From positions 1-64,000 of the forward strand of contig DATHUY010000153.1 in NCBI GenBank assembly GCA_035461765.1: 64,000 nt of DNA. The letters run 5' to 3'. The translations under genes and the position numbers were made by a program. Positions within the stretch are counted from its first letter, which is position 1; each line of letters begins with the position of its first letter. Below the pieces are notes generated by a model. It worked only from the letters and a program-made list of their open reading frames with translations. It ran no database searches and was not told the DNA's origin. The stretch comes from Longimicrobiales bacterium. GTDB taxonomy: Bacteria; Gemmatimonadota; Gemmatimonadetes; Longimicrobiales; RSA9. This document shows, in pieces, positions 61,148 through 64,000 of this stretch.

Positions 61148-61387
61148 ATGGCAACGGAATCCGCCGGCCCACCTCAGAACACGGTCGCACTCGGCGCCGG
61201 CTTCGGCATTGGCATCCTCTGGTGGGTGATGGCCGTGACCTGCTTCTGGAGCTCGTACCGCGGATACGACCACGGCCGCTATGACTGGGGACTCATCTGG
61301 GGACTCATCGGCCTGCTGCTCGCCGCCGCCGGCACGGCCGCGATGGTCGGGACCTGGTGGCATCTGTCGAGGGTGAAGCAGCACTGA
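61148..61387 (+). CDS. Small two-helix membrane protein
   Basis: A 79-residue protein with two transmembrane segments, ALGAGFGIGILWWVMAVTCFW and WGLIWGLIGLLLAAAGTAAMVG, and a short polar tail (HLSRVKQH). Start choice: GGAGA lies 5 nt before ATG 61148; an in-frame ATG at 61136 is possible but has no ribosome-binding site. No family recognised. It is probably a minor inner-membrane protein, expressed from the promoter at 61086-61114. Confidence 0.7.
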   Translation: MATESAGPPQNTVALGAGFGIGILWWVMAVTCFWSSYRGYDHGRYDWGLIWGLIGLLLAAAGTAAMVGTWWHLSRVKQH

Positions 61388-61459
61388 CGAGACGGGAACG
61401 CGAGCGCCGGCGGGATCATGCGCGCACGCAACCCCACCCCGGTCCACGCGCGCGCCTCG

Positions 61460-61735
61460 TTACCGCGCTTCCTTCCAGAACCCGAGCAGCCGCGCTTCCA
61501 CAGCGCCCGGGTTCCTGCGATACAACTCCAGCCACTCAGCGAACGTCGGCAGCTCGAGCTGCTGGGTCAGCACCTCGGTAACACGCTCTACCACACCACG
61601 GTACGACGACAGGTCGTTCGTATCCTGCGGCAGGGGTGACGCTGGACGTTCTGCGGTCGGGACCTCTTCTCGTGAAGAACGCTCCGCCAGCTCGAAGATC
61701 TCGTCGGGACTCAGCGCCAGGAAGTGATCTGCCAC
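61460..61735 (-). CDS. Unknown protein, possibly 5'-truncated
   Basis: A 91-codon frame from GTG 61735. The sequence ALSPDEIFELAERSSREEVPTAE then GVVERVTEVLTQQLELPTFAEWLELYRRNPGAVEARLLGFWKEAR. The same frame stays open upstream to 61930 without ATG/GTG/TTG, and it encodes residues that look like a continuation (RVLRAKYLDWCSAQVADHF), so the true protein probably started farther upstream and lost its start, perhaps by frameshift. The last part resembles the C-terminus of the protein at 62706-63377 (LPPFEVWVSDYLAHPDQYRRY). Function unknown. Confidence 0.45.
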   Translation of the reverse strand: MADHFLALSPDEIFELAERSSREEVPTAERPASPLPQDTNDLSSYRGVVERVTEVLTQQLELPTFAEWLELYRRNPGAVEARLLGFWKEAR

Positions 61736-61950
61736 CTGCGCCGAGCACCAGTCCAGGTACTTCGCGCGCAGTACGCGATCATCATCCGCGTGAGTCGACG
61801 GCTCCGTTCGCTTTCCCGTTGTAATGATGTCGCTCTGCTGCTGGTGATCGCCCCGGAGGTCTCCACGTGGGAGGGCCGATTCCTCCAGGCGCGTCCGGCA
61901 CCAGTACGCCCTGCTGGATTGGATACGCTATGTTCGCAGCCGCGAGCTCG

Positions 61951-62160
61951 TCAAGTTTCTTCGCGCTTCGCTCCGAACGCCGTACGCGTGGCGAGATGAT
62001 CGAATATCGTCCGTCTGGTCACCGCGTAAAGTACCATTCTGCTCAGCATCTCCGGGTCCGACTTCTGCACCTGCTCCACTTCCGCCGCAACGCTCTTCGG
62101 CAGCTTCACCTGCAGGTCGACGGCACACGTTTCCCACATTCTTCTCGCCTCGTCGCCCAT
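61951..62160 (-). CDS. Small protein with ribbon-helix-helix-like pattern
   Basis: A 69-residue protein: MWETCAVDLQVKLPKSVAAEVEQVQKSDPEMLSRMVLYAVTRRTIF, where a beta strand (VDLQVKLP), a helix and a second helix follow as in small DNA-binding ribbon-helix-helix proteins (antitoxin-like), although the fit is loose. ATG 62160. A perfect 8-bp inverted repeat at 62194-62216, 34 nt upstream, could be its operator. The frames that follow it on the same strand toward 61460 look shifted. If an antitoxin, a toxin partner is not visible. Confidence 0.4.
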   Translation of the reverse strand: MGDEARRMWETCAVDLQVKLPKSVAAEVEQVQKSDPEMLSRMVLYAVTRRTIFDHLATRTAFGAKREET

Positions 62161-62705
62161 CGATTTTTCAGAATTTTTCGAAATGGAAGCAACCCTCTGT
62201 CATGCGCGGACAGAGGCCGCGTGATTGCTTGAGCAAGTGGCACACAAGATAGAAGTGAGGCACACGTCAGTCAAGCATGTCCCGTAATTGACAGCATGAC
62301 AACCTGTTATGGGATGTTGTTGCAGGAGCGCAACTTACACGATTGCTCCACAGTGTCGGATGCGCGCGAAACAGCACGGCTCGAACATCGCATATCAGTT
62401 CGTTTGCTTTCCGGAAGACGTGCTGCTGTGCGGAGTTCCGCAGGCGGTATCCCGGAAAATGTCAAAGCTGGAAAACTACATAATTTGAAAAAATGGTGAG
62501 CGCGTACACGTCGTCAGGCACAGTGCGGTCGCTTGACCATTACCAGGAGCGCGATTAGCGTGAGACTGCCGCGGTTCGTGTGTGCAGGTGACGGGCGCTG
62601 CGGCAGATCCCGACCGGTGCACGCAGGACGTGCGCTCGCAGTGACATGACCTTCCCGGGTACACATGACACGGTCCCGCCGCCGCAGAGCAGAGAGGCAA
62701 GGCAC
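62161..62705. other. 545-nt lower-GC intergenic stretch
   Basis: No convincing gene. A short frame (62296-62499, 67 codons) has no homology I can see. The region has AT-rich words (ATTTTTC twice at 62164-62179), direct repeats GGCACAC (62243-62249 and 62260-62266, 17-bp period), and the hairpin at 62194-62216. Base composition is clearly lower in GC than its neighbours. Confidence 0.5.
62194..62216. promoter_or_regulatory. Inverted repeat upstream of the 69-codon gene
   Basis: CCTCTGTC and GACAGAGG pair perfectly around a 7-nt loop, 34 nt upstream of ATG 62160 on the minus strand. It may be an operator or a stem in the leader; no U-tract is present. Confidence 0.45.
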
Positions 62706-63377
62706 GTGAGCGATGCCGACCGCCTGCGGTGCCGCTCGTTCTGCTTTCTGGAGCGCAGCGGCGAGCGGTGGACCGCCTTTCTGATCACGTATCCGCGACC
62801 GGACGGGCAGTGGCGCGGATACTTCACGTTCCGGTCAGCGCTGATGACGGCCGGGCCGGGTGAGATCCGGACGGCCGATCTGTTTCTGGAGCGGGACGAG
62901 GCGACGGTCGATCAGCGCGCGCGCGGTCTTGGTCGTCCGCTGCTGCTGGCACTCCTCGATTCGGCCCTGTCGACTCAGGAGCGTCGCAGTGGTGGCACAC
63001 CGGAGCTGCACCGCTGGTTCAGGCAGGAGTTGAAGCGCAGTGCCAGCCAGCGGGAGGGCGAGTGGCAGCGGCGGGAGCCGCCGACGCTGGAGCGTCTGCG
63101 CGCGCTGTACGATTCCTACCGTCTGGATCAGGTCGCGCATCTGATCGCGTTGCTGGACCCGTCGGATTTCCGTGAGATGGTGGAGGTGCTGCTATCGGGA
63201 CGCCGCATCGACTATCGGGAGAGCGATCGGTTCCAGATGGCGATGGGTGTGGTGCAGGAGCTGGAGCGGCGCCTGCCTCTGCCGCCGTTCGAGGTATGGG
63301 TCAGTGACTACCTGGCGCACCCGGATCAGTACCGCCGCTACGCGTTCGAGCTGCACCGGGGTGAGGATCTGCCGTGA
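62706..63377 (+). CDS. Unknown protein of about 220 residues
   Basis: A 223-residue soluble protein, GTG 62706 with AGAGAGG upstream. The N-terminal half has beta segments (RCRSFCFLERSGERWTAFLITYPRPDGQWRGYFTFRS) and then a charged helix-rich region (LRALYDSYRLDQVAHLIALLDPSDFREMVEVLLSGRRIDYRESDR). The C-terminus reads LPLPPFEVWVSDYLAHPDQYRRYAFELHRGEDLP, which resembles the end of the protein at 61460 (LELPTFAEWLELYRRNPGA). No family recognised. It may be a small stress or regulatory protein. A long palindromic terminator follows. Confidence 0.65.
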   Translation: MSDADRLRCRSFCFLERSGERWTAFLITYPRPDGQWRGYFTFRSALMTAGPGEIRTADLFLERDEATVDQRARGLGRPLLLALLDSALSTQERRSGGTPELHRWFRQELKRSASQREGEWQRREPPTLERLRALYDSYRLDQVAHLIALLDPSDFREMVEVLLSGRRIDYRESDRFQMAMGVVQELERRLPLPPFEVWVSDYLAHPDQYRRYAFELHRGEDLP

Positions 63378-63402
63378 GCATCTGAGTGATGCCGGCAGCG
63401 GA

Positions 63403-63445
63403 GAGAACGGCCGCGCGGTGCGATCGCACTGCGCGGCCGTTCTCG
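63403..63445. terminator. Long palindromic bidirectional terminator
   Basis: Arms GAGAACGGCCGCGC and GCGCGGCCGTTCTC enclose another perfect palindrome, GTGCGATCGCAC, giving a 40-nt near-continuous stem between convergent genes. No T-run is present. Confidence 0.6.
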
Positions 63446-63468
63446 CAGCAGTCAGCCGGTCCGGGGCA

Positions 63469-64000
63469 TCATCCGCCGATCGCGCGAATGGCGTTGATGC
63501 CGGCCGGAACCGTGCGCGTCAGGACGACCACGAGCAGCGGGGGCACGATGACGCGCAGCGTCCACAGCCAGCCCACCATGATGCTGCGAATTCCGGGCGA
63601 CGCTCCCTCGGCGAACATCTCGATGCGCCGGCTCGGCGGTCCCCAGCCGACGAGCAGGGCGAGGAACAGTCCGCCGAGCGGCAGGAACACTTCGGACGCG
63701 ACGGCATCCATGGCTCCCAGGATGTTGATGTCGCTTGCGGGCAGTATGCCGAGCAGTGCGATCACGATGCCCATCGTGATCGACGCCTTGCGCCGATCGA
63801 ACTTCGATTCGTCGATCACGGAAGACACGACGACCTCCAGCAGCGCGATACCGGATGTGATGGCACCGATGAAGAGCGCGCCGAAGAACAGCAGACCGAC
63901 AGCGCGCCCCGTCGGCCCCATCGCCTGGAATGCCCCCGGCAAGGAGATGAACAGAGCGCCCACGGTGCTCTCGCTGACCGCGTCCTGCAGGCCGAGGGCG
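63469..64000 (-). CDS. Sodium-dependent transporter (NSS/SNF family), 5' end outside window
   Basis: The C-terminal 176 residues of a sodium:neurotransmitter symporter family carrier. The frame enters from the window edge (ALGLQDAVSESTVGALFISL) and continues PGAFQAMGPTGRAVGLLFFGALFIGAITSGIALLEVVVSSVIDE, which matches the family's unwound helix region, then about four more helices (RRKASITMGIVIALLGILPA, EVFLPLGGLFLALLVGWGPP, IMVGWLWTLRVIVPPLLVVVL). Such carriers import amino acids with sodium. The start lies beyond 64000. The gene ends at 63469, convergent with the unknown gene. Confidence 0.85.
   Translation of the reverse strand, partial: ALGLQDAVSESTVGALFISLPGAFQAMGPTGRAVGLLFFGALFIGAITSGIALLEVVVSSVIDESKFDRRKASITMGIVIALLGILPASDINILGAMDAVASEVFLPLGGLFLALLVGWGPPSRRIEMFAEGASPGIRSIMVGWLWTLRVIVPPLLVVVLTRTVPAGINAIRAIGG

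Noticed and set aside
62296-62499. A 67-codon plus-strand ORF in the low-GC stretch
   Set aside because: No ribosome-binding site, no motif and no coding-like composition; kept as noncoding.

Overview
This 64-kb window is GC-rich (roughly two thirds G+C), almost fully coding and chromosomal in character. It carries gyrB, recF, dciA, rho, ssb, fumC, lysC-asd and a complete mlaEFD operon. The mix of features suggests a Gemmatimonadota (Longimicrobium/Gemmatimonas-like) bacterium or a close relative. These features are two PadR regulators each coupled to a very large orphan FtsX-type permease (ADOP), secreted M16 peptidase pairs, MqnA of the futalosine menaquinone route, DUF4153 and FIMAH-like remnants, and outer-membrane lipid transport. 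The phylum is an inference from gene content; there is no rRNA here. No tRNA, rRNA, CRISPR array or complete insertion sequence was recognised.

Layout. 0-9.5 kb: a PRC-barrel protein, a DUF6941-like protein, an ArsR-type regulator followed by a terminator and a dicarboxylate/amino-acid symporter, fumC, two SDR enzymes, a lipoprotein class A PBP and trxB. 9.6-22.4 kb: two tandem paralogous proteins of unknown function, then a long minus-strand block (ferritin-like protein, CheY-like regulator, ferredoxin-NADP reductase, AI-2E family protein, NUDIX, asd, lysC, mlaD-mlaF-mlaE, mqnA). A second MCE gene diverges from mqnA with overlapping start codons. 22.5-35.2 kb: rho, a phosphoribosyltransferase, a zinc-ribbon membrane protein, tryptophanase, an inactive/active M16 peptidase pair, DUF4153 and a rifampicin-monooxygenase-like flavoprotein.

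35.7-42.8 kb is the most unusual part. Two convergent operons encode three different ATP-grasp enzymes, a GCS2-type carboxylate-amine ligase (YbdK), a PuuD-like class I amidohydrolase and two alpha/beta-hydrolase esterases. Together they look like a pathway that makes and trims a small peptide or amide metabolite of unknown identity. 42.9-50 kb holds two back-to-back PadR/ADOP pairs separated by the wreckage of a two-component system. A 72-bp repeat with a 21-23-bp palindrome sits in the PadR2 promoter and again 11 kb away next to a FIMAH-like gene remnant. 50-64 kb: gyrB-dciA-recF-ech-M16 peptidase (minus strand), a D-amino-acid aminotransferase, an AI-2E protein, ssb, several small proteins, a lower-GC accessory stretch and the 3' part of a sodium symporter that runs off the edge.

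Transcription signals. Candidate promoters recur as a TTGACA-like -35, a 17-bp spacer (18 once) and a -10 that reads TAnnTT rather than TATAAT. Three of them (DUF6941-like gene, pteridine-reductase-like SDR, tryptophanase) end 6-8 nt before an ATG that lacks a Shine-Dalgarno sequence, so leaderless mRNAs are predicted. Several perfect or near-perfect inverted repeats (21.8, 25.1, 17.3, 31.65 and 46.0 kb) lie between genes and are described below. All calls come from reading the sequence; no database search was run.
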